Origin: an uncultured SAR86 cluster bacterium | GTDB lineage: Bacteria > Pseudomonadota > Gammaproteobacteria > Magnimaribacterales > AG-339-G14 | DNA: 64,000 bases | Assembly: GCA_902578495.1 (NCBI GenBank) | Contig: CACHCY010000002.1 | Coordinates: forward strand, 130,320 to 194,319 | Reading direction: 5' to 3' | In this document: positions 1 through 8,483 of the stretch, piece by piece | How positions within the stretch are numbered: the first letter of the stretch is position 1 | How the letters are laid out: every line of letters starts with the position of its first letter | Notes under the pieces: model-generated | The model's input: only the letters and a program-made list of their open reading frames with translations | Databases searched by the model: none | Told to the model about the DNA's origin: nothing | Translations under genes and position numbers: made by a program

Positions 1-77
1 ACAAAGAGCGCATACAAAACACAAAAGAAAAATGATCCAGCAATTAAAGTATTTTTATTAATACTTTTGAACTTCAC
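1..77 (-). CDS. Start of an exported or membrane protein, cut by the window edge
   Basis: A GTG codon at 77-75 on the minus strand opens a frame that stays open to base 1, about 25 codons. It reads as a lysine-containing head (KFKSINKN) followed by a hydrophobic stretch (LIAGSFFFCVLYALF), which resembles a signal peptide or first membrane helix. It begins 6 bases after the stop of the Rieske oxygenase gene on the same strand, so it may be the last gene of that operon. No clear ribosome binding site is visible and the product cannot be named. A chance reading frame is possible because only 77 bases are present. Confidence 0.35.
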   Translation of the reverse strand, partial: MKFKSINKNTLIAGSFFFCVLYALF

Positions 78-83
78 TATATT

Positions 84-1274
84 TTATTTTGATTTAATAA
101 AAGGCATTGGCTCAAGGTTCAATGCCTCCCTGAATGTATTGTGATAGTGATGCAGAGCAGGCTCATTTTGACCAAATAAAATATGATCTATTTTTCCTGA
201 TCTCAGACCTTTGTGGGAAGCTGCTGCTGCCACATAATCTTCGTCTCTAATGATTTCTCCAAAAGCAATATAAGGATTAAAGTTTTCTTCATTTTCATCT
301 TTAATCTCTTCAAGGTATCCAACTGCCTCAGGGGTAAAGTAAAAAGAAACTTTAGATACACTTTTATGTGGAGAATTTTCAAGGGGATACTCTTTAACAA
401 CGATGATTCCACCCTCTAAGACATTTATTATTATATTTGGAAAAAGGAAATAAACTGGAAGAGATCCAACTCTGACGTCCCAATCTTTTTCAGGAGTGGT
501 TCTTAAATTTTCTATTTGGCGTTTGCACAAACTCAATCTTGCATTCCTTTTAAAGGTGTCAAACATTTGAACGTTTCCATAAAAGGATTCAAATAAAGTA
601 TCTTTATGTAGAGTAGAAAAATGGTAAGTTTCCCCAAAAGTATCGATAGCTAGCTTCCAATTCATATCGGTCACATACTCTTCTTCTTGAGTAAGAATAA
701 GATCCTTAAACCCCCAAGATTCCATTTCTTCTATAAGTTTGTCTCCTAAGAGGTCTTGGGTGTTTATGACACCATTTTCATTTGGATGCACGAACAAAAA
801 ACCATGCTTCTCTACGCATGGAAGTTCTTTAAGCCCATAGCAGGATTTATCTATCTCTCCGAAATGATCAGGTTTTGGATAGCCAACTAGCGAGCCTCGA
901 TTATTGAAAGTCCAGCCATGAAAAGGACAAGAAAATTTTTCTTTTTCGCCTCGCCTCTGACTTTCAACTATAACTCCTCTGTGCGTACATACATTAACAA
1001 AACACTTAAATTCTCCATTTGCATCCCGTGTTGCAAGGATAGGAACGCCAAAATCATCGGTAGTCATAAAGGATCCTTTATTTGGTAAATCTCCGCTAAA
1101 ACCAATAATCTGAGGATGGTTGAGAAAGAAATTATCCCACTCCTTATGGAACCTATCCTCTGAAGTATAGGTATCCGCTGGATTCTTAATCATGCCATCA
1201 GCTTTAACATTAGTTTTGTTATCCAGATGATGGAGAAGGCCTTTGATGACCCTGACTTGTTCCTTTTGGATCAT
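84..1274 (-). CDS. Rieske [2Fe-2S] aromatic ring-hydroxylating dioxygenase, alpha-subunit type
   Basis: This is a cytoplasmic oxygenase subunit of 396 residues. The N-terminal Rieske domain binds a [2Fe-2S] cluster through C96-x-H98 and C116-x-x-H119. The C-terminal catalytic domain carries the mononuclear iron motif around residues 205-223 (NWKLAIDTFGETYHFSTLH), with H218 and H223 as the likely iron histidines. Length and layout fit the large-subunit family that hydroxylates aromatics or demethylates quaternary amines; the substrate cannot be read from sequence. It follows a GST gene with one base between them and an acyl-CoA ligase gene further upstream, which suggests a small oxidative pathway. 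No beta subunit or dedicated reductase is visible, so electrons must come from a partner encoded elsewhere. Confidence 0.9.
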   Translation of the reverse strand: MIQKEQVRVIKGLLHHLDNKTNVKADGMIKNPADTYTSEDRFHKEWDNFFLNHPQIIGFSGDLPNKGSFMTTDDFGVPILATRDANGEFKCFVNVCTHRGVIVESQRRGEKEKFSCPFHGWTFNNRGSLVGYPKPDHFGEIDKSCYGLKELPCVEKHGFLFVHPNENGVINTQDLLGDKLIEEMESWGFKDLILTQEEEYVTDMNWKLAIDTFGETYHFSTLHKDTLFESFYGNVQMFDTFKRNARLSLCKRQIENLRTTPEKDWDVRVGSLPVYFLFPNIIINVLEGGIIVVKEYPLENSPHKSVSKVSFYFTPEAVGYLEEIKDENEENFNPYIAFGEIIRDEDYVAAAASHKGLRSGKIDHILFGQNEPALHHYHNTFREALNLEPMPFIKSK

Positions 1275-1275
1275 T

Positions 1276-1893
1276 CTAGGAAGGTCTGTGTTCGGTCATC
1301 TTCAAAAAAGCTGGTCTTGAAGATAAACGTTCAACGTAGGCTTTTATGTTCTTCATCTCATCGGTTACACAACCCATTCTGTTTGACATATAACAAGAAT
1401 GACCAAGCATGATGTCAGCCCCAGAAAAATCACCTATTAAATAATCTTTACCTTCTAAGGCTTCGTTGATCGGTTCAAGTCCCCTTGTGAGGAGTCTTTG
1501 TGCCTGACCGAGAACAGTTTCGTCTCTTCTATCTGGCGGCAGTAAAACTGTATGAACAACTATGGTGTTCATCGGCGGCATAATCATACCTTCGCAATAA
1601 TGAAACCATTGAAGGTATTGTGGGAAAAGCTCAGATTGAACATCTGGCTTCAAACCTCCGTTCTTATATTTCTCAATTATGTACTCAGTAATAGCGCCGG
1701 ATTCCCATATTTGGATATCCCCATCATCTAAAACCGGAATCCTTCCAAGCGGGTGCCTAGCTCTATGCTCATCCGATTTCAAATCACTTGGATGGAAAGC
1801 CATTTCGTTTAATTCATAAGGTAACTCCAGCTCTTCCAGAAGCCAAAGAATCCTTTCTGCTCTTGAGTTTGGTGCAAAATGAAGTTTTAACAT
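1276..1893 (-). CDS. Glutathione S-transferase family protein
   Basis: The 205-residue product has the two-domain GST layout. The N-terminal thioredoxin-like domain (residues 1-78) contains the cis-proline region GRIPVLDDG and the ES pair of WESGAI that contacts the glutathione gamma-glutamyl group. A helical C-terminal domain follows. A serine near position 10 (PNSRAERI) is a candidate thiol-activating residue. It is the middle gene of the ligase-GST-Rieske operon, 20 bases after the ligase stop and one base before the Rieske start. In aromatic-degradation operons GSTs often act as isomerases, dehalogenases or ether-cleaving enzymes; which applies here is unknown. Confidence 0.9.
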   Translation of the reverse strand: MLKLHFAPNSRAERILWLLEELELPYELNEMAFHPSDLKSDEHRARHPLGRIPVLDDGDIQIWESGAITEYIIEKYKNGGLKPDVQSELFPQYLQWFHYCEGMIMPPMNTIVVHTVLLPPDRRDETVLGQAQRLLTRGLEPINEALEGKDYLIGDFSGADIMLGHSCYMSNRMGCVTDEMKNIKAYVERLSSRPAFLKMTEHRPS

Positions 1894-1913
1894 TTTTATC
1901 TCCTATAAAAAGT

Positions 1914-3479
1914 TTAATTTCCTGAAACCATTCTATCTTTACCTTCCCAAAAAGGCTCACGTAATTCTCTACGCAGAATTTTACCGGAGGGATTTCGCGG
2001 CAAAGCCTCTATGAAATTAATAGTCTTTGGACATTTATATCCAGCTATTTGTGTTCTTGTATACGAGATAATTTCAGTCTCATCTAAACTTGAATCCGGT
2101 TGTAAAACCACGAAGCCTTTGACTGATTCACCCCATTTTTCATCTGGCACTCCAATAACTGCAGCGTCTGCAATTTCCGGATGACTCATTAGGGCATTTT
2201 CTACTTCTGCTGGGTATATATTTTCTCCACCAGAAACAATCATATCTTTGACCCGATCATGGATGTAAAGATAACCTTCATCGTCAAAAAAACCAGCATC
2301 GCCAGAATAAAACCATCCTTCTTTTATGGCTTCCTCAGTAGCATCTGGTCTATTCCAATAACCTTTCATATTCAAAGGTGATTTGGAGATGACTTCACCT
2401 ATATCACCAGTTTTTACTTCATTGCCTTCATCGTCAACAACTTTAATTTCAACGCTATTGAGCGCTTTCCCGCATGATCTTAATTTTCCTTTCTCTGGAT
2501 CATGATCCTCTGGCATCAGAATCGTTATTGCGCCTGCAGTTTCAGTTAGTCCATAAACCTGAAATAAATCACATTCCATAATTTCTTTAGCTTTTAGGAT
2601 AGTATCATCAGCAATCGGCGAGGCTCCGTAGAGAACAAACTTAAGAGATGAAAAATCTGTCTCAGCGGCTTGAGGTATTGAGACTAAAAATAGGATCACA
2701 GCCGGAACGAAAAGAGAAGAACGTATTTTTTCTTTTTCAATCAATTCCAAAATTAAGACAGGATCAATATCAGCGATGATAATATTTTTACAACCGTGAA
2801 TTAGCCCCCAAATTCCCCAATTAGTTCCGGCAACATGATACCCCGGCATGCAGACCAAATTCGGCGTACCTTCTTCAAAGGGAACTATGCCTTCGATAGT
2901 ATCGTTGGCTGATGAAAAGTTTTGATTGGTGAGCTGAACACCTTTGGGATGGCCTGTAGTGCCTGAAGTGTAGAGCTGAATGATGTCATCATCTAATGAT
3001 GTTGAAATACCAGGATCAGCTTCTCCCTGACTGTCTCGCCACGCCATATAACTTTCAAAGGTTTCATGACTATCATCTACTGCGATAATTTTTTTTACCT
3101 TAGGTATTTCATCCTTGATTTGTTCGATAACAGGATAGAATTCTTCTCCAACAAAAAGGACCTCGCTTTCAGAATCATTTAAGACATAGACTACTTCCGG
3201 AGGTGCAAGCCTCCAATTAACACCCACAGCAACCGTTGCAGATTTCATTGTGCCTACCAAAAATTCAAAAAAATAATCTGAATTTTTTCCGTAATAAGCA
3301 ACCCTCGCGTCTGGCTTACAGCCTTCTTTAATAAGTCCATTCGCAACTTTATTGGATAACAGGTCTAATTCTTTGTAGGAAGTTTCCCTTTCAAGAAACT
3401 TGTGCGCCACTAAATCAGGCGTTTGTTCAACTCGCCATTTAAATAGGTCTTGAACTGTTTTATCTCTAGGTATATTCAT
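1914..3479 (-). CDS. AMP-forming acyl-CoA synthetase (FadD/ANL superfamily)
   Basis: This 521-residue adenylate-forming enzyme activates a carboxylic acid with ATP and joins it to coenzyme A. Clear family motifs are the P-loop-like LYTSGTTGHPKGV, the YGLTETAG motif, the GWFYSGDAG motif with its ATP-ribose aspartate, the hinge DRVKDMIVSGGENIYP, and the C-terminal lysine in NPSGKILRREL. The C-terminal swing domain is complete. The substrate may be a fatty or aromatic acid; the Rieske enzyme and GST downstream fit an oxidative degradation or modification pathway. The gene is divergent from the nitroreductase gene across a 61-base AT-rich gap that must hold both promoters. Confidence 0.92.
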   Translation of the reverse strand: MNIPRDKTVQDLFKWRVEQTPDLVAHKFLERETSYKELDLLSNKVANGLIKEGCKPDARVAYYGKNSDYFFEFLVGTMKSATVAVGVNWRLAPPEVVYVLNDSESEVLFVGEEFYPVIEQIKDEIPKVKKIIAVDDSHETFESYMAWRDSQGEADPGISTSLDDDIIQLYTSGTTGHPKGVQLTNQNFSSANDTIEGIVPFEEGTPNLVCMPGYHVAGTNWGIWGLIHGCKNIIIADIDPVLILELIEKEKIRSSLFVPAVILFLVSIPQAAETDFSSLKFVLYGASPIADDTILKAKEIMECDLFQVYGLTETAGAITILMPEDHDPEKGKLRSCGKALNSVEIKVVDDEGNEVKTGDIGEVISKSPLNMKGYWNRPDATEEAIKEGWFYSGDAGFFDDEGYLYIHDRVKDMIVSGGENIYPAEVENALMSHPEIADAAVIGVPDEKWGESVKGFVVLQPDSSLDETEIISYTRTQIAGYKCPKTINFIEALPRNPSGKILRRELREPFWEGKDRMVSGN

Positions 3480-3540
3480 TTTTTCAATAGATTAATATGT
3501 TAATTTATAGTTAATCAAATTATTTAAAAGAAGTACATCA

Positions 3541-4101
3541 ATGGAAAGCAAAGCTTTATCAAATATTCTTAAGAGAAATTCTCCTAGACGACTAATTGAA
3601 CCTCACCCTAATGCTGAACAAATGAAGTTAGTTTATGAGGCAGCTCTTAGAGCTCCTGATCATGGCTGGATTAGACCGACGAGATTTATTGAAGTTTCAG
3701 GAGATGGGTTAGATAAGCTATCTAATATTTTTGAACAATTTGCCCAAAAGCACCTGCAGGATGTCTCCGATGAGGTTTTGGAAAAATATAGACAAGCCCC
3801 TTTCAGGGCGCCAATGATAGTTATCTTGGTTTCAACCATAAAAGAACATCCCAAGGTGCCAGCTTTAGAGCAGATGTTTTCTACTGCTGCAGCTGGACAA
3901 AATATTCTCCTTGCTCTCAATGCACTTGGTTTTGGCGGGATTTGGCGAACTGGAAAATTCGCTTTGAATAAAGAAATTGGTTCTTTCTTAGAGCTTGATG
4001 ATAATCAAGAAGTGCTAGGATATCTTTACATAGGAACTCCAACCGGAGATAACAAAAAGATTCCTCAGCTTGATCCTAAAGACTTTGTAAAAAAACTCTA
4101 A
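3541..4101 (+). CDS. Nitroreductase family protein, YdjA-like
   Basis: This 186-residue FMN-dependent oxidoreductase resembles the single-domain YdjA group. The N-terminal NSPRRLIEPHPN segment matches the phosphate-binding RRS-type region of nitroreductases, and AALRAPDHGWIRPTRFI matches the conserved APDHxxxxPWRF segment. The C-terminal GFGGIWRTG segment is also typical. The family reduces nitro groups or other electrophiles with NAD(P)H as homodimers; the real substrate is not known. It opens the plus-strand run, with glucokinase 27 bases downstream. Confidence 0.88.
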   Translation: MESKALSNILKRNSPRRLIEPHPNAEQMKLVYEAALRAPDHGWIRPTRFIEVSGDGLDKLSNIFEQFAQKHLQDVSDEVLEKYRQAPFRAPMIVILVSTIKEHPKVPALEQMFSTAAAGQNILLALNALGFGGIWRTGKFALNKEIGSFLELDDNQEVLGYLYIGTPTGDNKKIPQLDPKDFVKKL

Positions 4102-4128
4102 GGTAACAAGATAAAGACATATTAAATA

Positions 4129-5019
4129 ATGAGCAGATACTCTTCTTTACTTGTAGATATTGGCGGTACCAATATGCGCTATGCCTATGCAAATAAAAAA
4201 GGTATCTCTGAAGAAAATATCCTTTCAAATATTTCTGATCAAAAGATTAATAAAACTTTGAGTAATCTTTTATCAAATCCCAAAATTAAAAATGCCGTCA
4301 TAGCTGCTGCCGGCCCAAGGCTTGGTAACAGAATAGAAATGACAAATAGAAAAGTGATCATAGATGCAGATTTATTAGGCAGAAAGTTTGAGTTGGCCAA
4401 TTCTCAAGTTCTTAATGATTGGGAGGCAGTTGGTTATGCTATTAATGAAATGAAATTGAAAAGAATTAAAAAGGGAAAATCAAAGTCCAATGTAGATTTA
4501 ATGATCGGGCCAGGAACAGGTCTAGGATTTGCTATTGTTTCTGAAGGAAAAGTTATACCGACAGAGATTGGAAATACAAAACTTCACAGTAAATTGCTTT
4601 TAAAAAATCTGGGAATAAGACCGTCAAAATATTTTTCAGTTCTTGAAGATGTAATTTCTGGGCCTAGCATTAGCAGAGCATATCAATCTAGATATAAGCA
4701 AAAATTATCTCCCGAAGAAATTGTTTACTTGGCCAAAAAAAGAAATCCAAAAGCAAAATTTATAATTTACGGTTTTGTCGATAATCTCATACAGTTTATG
4801 CAAGATGTTTCGGTAGCGTATTTGCCAAGAAGACTTCTGCTTGGAGGATCCCTTATAACGGATCTTGCATACCTTATTAAAGATAATAAGTTTTTGGATC
4901 AGTACTCAAATCATCCCAAAGATCAACACGCACAAATCCTAAAATCAATTGAGATAAATCTCATTACCAGCAAGACACCGGCTTTAAAAGGTTGCTTCAA
5001 TTTTTTAAATAAAAATTAA
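4129..5019 (+). CDS. glk: Glucokinase
   Basis: This 296-residue cytoplasmic kinase belongs to the bacterial glucokinase family (PF02685 type) and phosphorylates glucose with ATP. The N-terminal phosphate-binding motif VDIGGTNMRYA starts at about residue 10, and the second glycine-rich motif IGPGTGLGFAIV lies near residues 125-137. LNDWEAVGYAI contains the catalytic-region aspartate seen in Glk proteins. The length is slightly below the usual 320, and sequence after residue 170 is more divergent. Its stop codon directly abuts the GTG start of the following hydrolase gene, so the two are probably co-transcribed and coupled. Confidence 0.85.
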   Translation: MSRYSSLLVDIGGTNMRYAYANKKGISEENILSNISDQKINKTLSNLLSNPKIKNAVIAAAGPRLGNRIEMTNRKVIIDADLLGRKFELANSQVLNDWEAVGYAINEMKLKRIKKGKSKSNVDLMIGPGTGLGFAIVSEGKVIPTEIGNTKLHSKLLLKNLGIRPSKYFSVLEDVISGPSISRAYQSRYKQKLSPEEIVYLAKKRNPKAKFIIYGFVDNLIQFMQDVSVAYLPRRLLLGGSLITDLAYLIKDNKFLDQYSNHPKDQHAQILKSIEINLITSKTPALKGCFNFLNKN

Positions 5020-5868
5020 GTGAATAGAGTATTTAAAGTTTCTGAAGATAGAGAAATTATAGCCTCCGAGTGGGGGGATAACGTGAATCCGCTGGTAATC
5101 ATGTTACACGGTGGAGGGCAAACAAGACATTCGTGGAAAGGCGTTGCAGCAAAAATAGCTAATTTAGGTTTTCATGTAATCGCTCATGATTTAAGAGGCC
5201 ACGGTGAGAGTTTTTGGGATCATGATGGCGATTATACTTTTGATGCCCATAGAGATGATCTCGTAAGGATAATTCAGCAACTTGGAAAAAAGGCTAATTT
5301 AGTTGGCGCTTCCCTGGGCGGCATGATTTCCTTATCTTTAGCCGGCCACGAAGAAGAAAGTAAATACTGTTCAGGTCTCATTATGGTGGACATAGGGATG
5401 CGTCCTAACGACGAGGGTTCGGATAGAATAGTTGAATTCATGCGCTCTGGTGCGAAAGGTTTTGCTTCAGTGGAAGAGGCTGCAGATGCCGTTTCAGGTT
5501 ATTTGCCACACAGAGAAAGGCCCAAAGATATATCTGGACTCAAAAAAAATCTACGACTCAAAGAAGATGGTCGTTACTATTGGCACTGGGATCCTCTTTT
5601 TTTGACAGATAGGGCTGGGATGGGTGAAGTAAGAGAAGAACGTTTTAAGCAACTAGAAAATTCTGCCAAGAGGATTACCGTTCCAACTTTGCTTGTTCAA
5701 GGTGCCTTGAGCGATATTTTAACCATTAAGGAAAAAGAGGAATTTCTTAATGCCGTTCCACATTCAAAGTTTGCTGAAATTCAGCAAGCCACTCATATGG
5801 TTGTTGGCGATAAGAACGATATTTTCGCAGAAGCTATAGTAGATTTCTTGAGCGAACACATTGAATAA
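5020..5868 (+). CDS. Alpha/beta-fold hydrolase
   Basis: The 282-residue product has the alpha/beta hydrolase order of motifs. The oxyanion-side HGGGQTRHSW comes first, the nucleophile elbow GASLGGM is near residues 96-102, a likely acid lies in LVQGALSDIL, and a likely catalytic histidine in QATHMVVGD. DLRGHGESFW is the usual strand-4 segment. The start is GTG immediately after the glk stop (TAAGTG); an alternative start inside the gene would remove the first strand. Esterase, epoxide hydrolase or C-C bond hydrolase activity is possible and cannot be separated by sequence alone. Confidence 0.85.
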   Translation: MNRVFKVSEDREIIASEWGDNVNPLVIMLHGGGQTRHSWKGVAAKIANLGFHVIAHDLRGHGESFWDHDGDYTFDAHRDDLVRIIQQLGKKANLVGASLGGMISLSLAGHEEESKYCSGLIMVDIGMRPNDEGSDRIVEFMRSGAKGFASVEEAADAVSGYLPHRERPKDISGLKKNLRLKEDGRYYWHWDPLFLTDRAGMGEVREERFKQLENSAKRITVPTLLVQGALSDILTIKEKEEFLNAVPHSKFAEIQQATHMVVGDKNDIFAEAIVDFLSEHIE

Positions 5869-5900
5869 GATATTTTGTAAACATCATTAATGGAGGTTTT

Positions 5901-6479
5901 ATGAGTTACTCATTCTTAGGAGGAGATTCCAGAGATAATTTTTCTGATCAAGAGGATTTATTCAAAGTGATTGAAGGCTTCATGGGATATTTACCCAATT
6001 CTCATCTTTCCATGGCGGTAAACCCACAACTGAATCAAAGCTTTGCGGCTTTAGCAGGAACAATATTTTCTTCACAAAAAATTGATCAAGGCTCAATGCA
6101 AATAATTGCTTTGGCTTCAAGCCTCTCTTCTGGGTGTAAGTATTGTCAGGCACACACATCTCACGGAGCTCACCAAGCCGGTGTTAGTGAGGAAAAAATA
6201 AACGATATTTTGAGATATGAAGAAAGTTCTCATTACGACGATTCAGAAAAGTCAGTTCTTGATCTAGCTTTTGCAGCAGGTAAGACGCCAAATCAAGCAA
6301 AGCAAGAGCACTTTGATAACTTATTAAAGTATTTTAGCAAAGAACAAATTATCGACATGGTTGCTGTTATAGCCTTATTTGGCTTTCTAAATAGATGGAA
6401 CGATACGCTTGGCTCGTATCTAGAGGATGTACCAAATTCGTTTGTCGAAGAAAAATTAAAACCCCTTGGCTGGAAATAA
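5901..6479 (+). CDS. AhpD-like / carboxymuconolactone decarboxylase family protein
   Basis: This 192-residue protein has the AhpD fold signature: C79-K-Y-C82 followed by QAHTSHG, where the two cysteines and nearby histidines form the thiol redox centre in peroxidase-type members. The motif sits in a helical segment after SSLSSG, as in uncharacterised peroxidase-related proteins. A good ribosome binding site (GGAGG) precedes the ATG. The coding region overlaps the next gene by 14 bases, which suggests coordinated production with the DUF3445 protein. Disulfide reductase or peroxidase activity is likely but unproven. Confidence 0.85.
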   Translation: MSYSFLGGDSRDNFSDQEDLFKVIEGFMGYLPNSHLSMAVNPQLNQSFAALAGTIFSSQKIDQGSMQIIALASSLSSGCKYCQAHTSHGAHQAGVSEEKINDILRYEESSHYDDSEKSVLDLAFAAGKTPNQAKQEHFDNLLKYFSKEQIIDMVAVIALFGFLNRWNDTLGSYLEDVPNSFVEEKLKPLGWK

Positions 6480-7242
6480 TTTATTTCTCGCTCCTCCTTG
6501 GGGTGACGGTTACACTAAGTACAGACTTGGCCTTAATCCAATTCATGAAGAAAATTGGTTTAATAAATCCATTTCAAAAGAAGTTTTTGAACATAAATTT
6601 AATCTTTTAAACAATAACTACAGTGAAGTTGTGGCTGCCACAGAAGATTCTCTGCAGGCTCAACAAATATTAGCGAAACATATTCCTACCCAAAAATGCG
6701 ATTATCCAGACCCTATCGCTGATACATCTTTATTAGTACCAGACGACCTTTGTCTGATTGAGACTAATGGAAAGCAGAGGATGTTAGCGGCATCTGTTTG
6801 CTCTCCAAGTTATTGGAACGTCCAAGACAAAATAGGCAAGCCTCTTTTCGACGTTCATTCCCCGGTTAAAAGCCTCAACAAGAAAATCGGTGTCAAAATA
6901 GGAAGATTCATTGAAAGGGCCCCCTTGCTGCAACCCTTTGAAAGAGAAAATTGGCTTATCCATGCAGACACAAAAAGATTGCACCTCGCCGAAGAGCCAG
7001 AAATAGTTGGCAATCCAGATAATTGGTTTGTAAGAAGCGAGAGAGAAACTATTTGTAAAATCCACGACGACTATTCTTTGTTTACAATCAGAGTTAGTTT
7101 CACCCCTCTCAAAGAAATACACGCCCATGAAGCTGCAAAAGCGGGTATGCTAAAAAGCTTGATGATCATGGATAAAGATGAAATAAATTATTTTGGCGGC
7201 GTCAAAAAGGTTCAGACACTTATAAAATATTTAGATTCATAA
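6466..7242 (+). CDS. DUF3445 protein, haem-dependent oxidative N-demethylase-like
   Basis: The 258-residue product matches the DUF3445 (HODM alpha-subunit-like, PF11927) family. Recognisable segments are YRLGLNPIHEENWF at the N-terminus, VPDDLCLIE, AASVCSPSYWNVQDKIGKPL, the IHxPV-like DVHSPV, and the RNW-like FERENW. Characterised family members use a haem-like cofactor for oxidative demethylation of small amines. The start is a TTG inside the end of the upstream gene; no better start is seen that keeps the conserved N-terminal segment, but the exact start is uncertain. No partner beta or gamma subunits of a demethylase complex are adjacent, so the specific reaction is an inference. Confidence 0.8.
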   Translation: MAGNNLFLAPPWGDGYTKYRLGLNPIHEENWFNKSISKEVFEHKFNLLNNNYSEVVAATEDSLQAQQILAKHIPTQKCDYPDPIADTSLLVPDDLCLIETNGKQRMLAASVCSPSYWNVQDKIGKPLFDVHSPVKSLNKKIGVKIGRFIERAPLLQPFERENWLIHADTKRLHLAEEPEIVGNPDNWFVRSERETICKIHDDYSLFTIRVSFTPLKEIHAHEAAKAGMLKSLMIMDKDEINYFGGVKKVQTLIKYLDS

Positions 7243-7266
7243 ATTATTAATGAAAGAGGTAAGAAA

Positions 7267-7578
7267 ATGAGCGATGTAAAAGTCTATATGATTGCCAATC
7301 TCCAGATACACGACGCAGATAATTATAGAAATTATGAAAAAGGTTTTTTTCCGATTCTCAAAAAACACGGCGGAGAATTTATTACGTATGATGACAATAT
7401 AATAAATGTGGAAGGGGATAACGATGTTACAGGCAGGGTAATTATTTTTTCTTTTCCTAATGAGGAAGCTGCTGATAACTGGTACAACGACCCTGAATAT
7501 CAAGAGATTTCAAAATTTAGAAGAGAAGCCACAACTACTCAATTAATTAGAGTCAAAGGTCTGCCGCCAAGAGTATAG
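7267..7578 (+). CDS. DUF1330 domain protein
   Basis: This 103-residue small cytoplasmic protein has a ferredoxin-like alpha/beta pattern of the DUF1330 type (dimeric alpha-beta barrel superfamily). Typical parts are MIANLQIHDADNYRNYEKG at the start, the IIFSFPNEEAADNWYNDPEYQ segment, and IRVKGLPP at the end. A strong ribosome binding site (GAGG) lies 8-10 bases ahead of the ATG. The function of DUF1330 is not established; related folds include small monooxygenases. It lies 24 bases after the DUF3445 gene and probably belongs to the same transcript. Confidence 0.85.
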   Translation: MSDVKVYMIANLQIHDADNYRNYEKGFFPILKKHGGEFITYDDNIINVEGDNDVTGRVIIFSFPNEEAADNWYNDPEYQEISKFRREATTTQLIRVKGLPPRV

Positions 7579-7591
7579 CCAAAACTAAAAT

Positions 7592-8452
7592 ATGCTTAAT
7601 AAAATCTTTAAAAAAATATTTCCCAGTTATTTTAAACTCAAATCAAAGGTCGAATACTTGGAAAGTGAAATTAGCGAGCTTCAATATAGATTAAGGCAGC
7701 TGGCAAACAACAAGGACAATACCTCTGCCAACATAAACCAAACAAAGGAAAGTTTTTCCTCGCAGTGGTCAAAAATTCCCAAAGGCAAGGATTTGATTGG
7801 AGATGAAGAGTTTGAATCTAACCAAATTAAACTATTATCTGAATATACATTGAAAGATCCATCGTGGTTCAATGGAAAAAAAGTATTAGATGCCGGATGT
7901 GGTAACGGAAGATGGTCATATCTTTTTCATAAATTAGGAGCAGAAGTAACTTCTATTGATCAAAGCTTGTCGGGTATAGAGAACGTTAAAAAACTCATAC
8001 CCAAAGATGAGTTTAGAGCTATTCAAGTTGATATTTTGAACCCACAAGAATTTAATGGGTCTTTTGATTTTGTTTGGAGCTATGGAGTAACTCATCACAC
8101 CGGCAATACCCAATTGGCGGTTAAGAATATTTCAAATTGGGTTCGATCTGAAGGATTTATCTTCTTGATGATCTATGGGGAGCCCACAAATGATTTGGAA
8201 TATAAAGAAGTTACAAATTATATAAAGCTCAGACAAAAAACTCGATATATGAGCTTCGATCAGAAAGTAGAATTTTTATCAAGCCTCTATCCCGAAGATC
8301 TTATTCATCCTTTTTTTGACGCTATTAGCCCAGAGATAAACGACCTACATAGCTTTGAGGAAATTTCAGGATGGTTAAATCTTTATGGCTTCAAAGAAAT
8401 TATTAGATCAATAAGACAAAGAAATCATCACATTATTGCCAAAAAAGTTTAA
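7592..8452 (+). CDS. Class I SAM-dependent methyltransferase with N-terminal coiled coil
   Basis: The 286-residue product begins with a basic, heptad-like region (about residues 8-45) predicted to be coiled coil. It continues with a Rossmann-type methyltransferase domain. Motif I is VLDAGCGNGRWSYLF (near residues 98-112), followed by the acidic loop VTSIDQS. The FDFVWSYGVTHHTGN segment is the motif IV/post-I region of UbiE-like small-molecule methyltransferases. The substrate is unknown. It starts 13 bases after the DUF1330 stop and ends the plus-strand run. Confidence 0.85.
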   Translation: MLNKIFKKIFPSYFKLKSKVEYLESEISELQYRLRQLANNKDNTSANINQTKESFSSQWSKIPKGKDLIGDEEFESNQIKLLSEYTLKDPSWFNGKKVLDAGCGNGRWSYLFHKLGAEVTSIDQSLSGIENVKKLIPKDEFRAIQVDILNPQEFNGSFDFVWSYGVTHHTGNTQLAVKNISNWVRSEGFIFLMIYGEPTNDLEYKEVTNYIKLRQKTRYMSFDQKVEFLSSLYPEDLIHPFFDAISPEINDLHSFEEISGWLNLYGFKEIIRSIRQRNHHIIAKKV

Positions 8453-8483
8453 TTAAGAAATATCCGAATTTTAATTAAATAAA

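Noticed and set aside
7237-7503. Minus-strand open frame opposite the DUF1330 gene
   Set aside because: It lies entirely opposite a well-supported gene with a good ribosome binding site and has no recognisable features.
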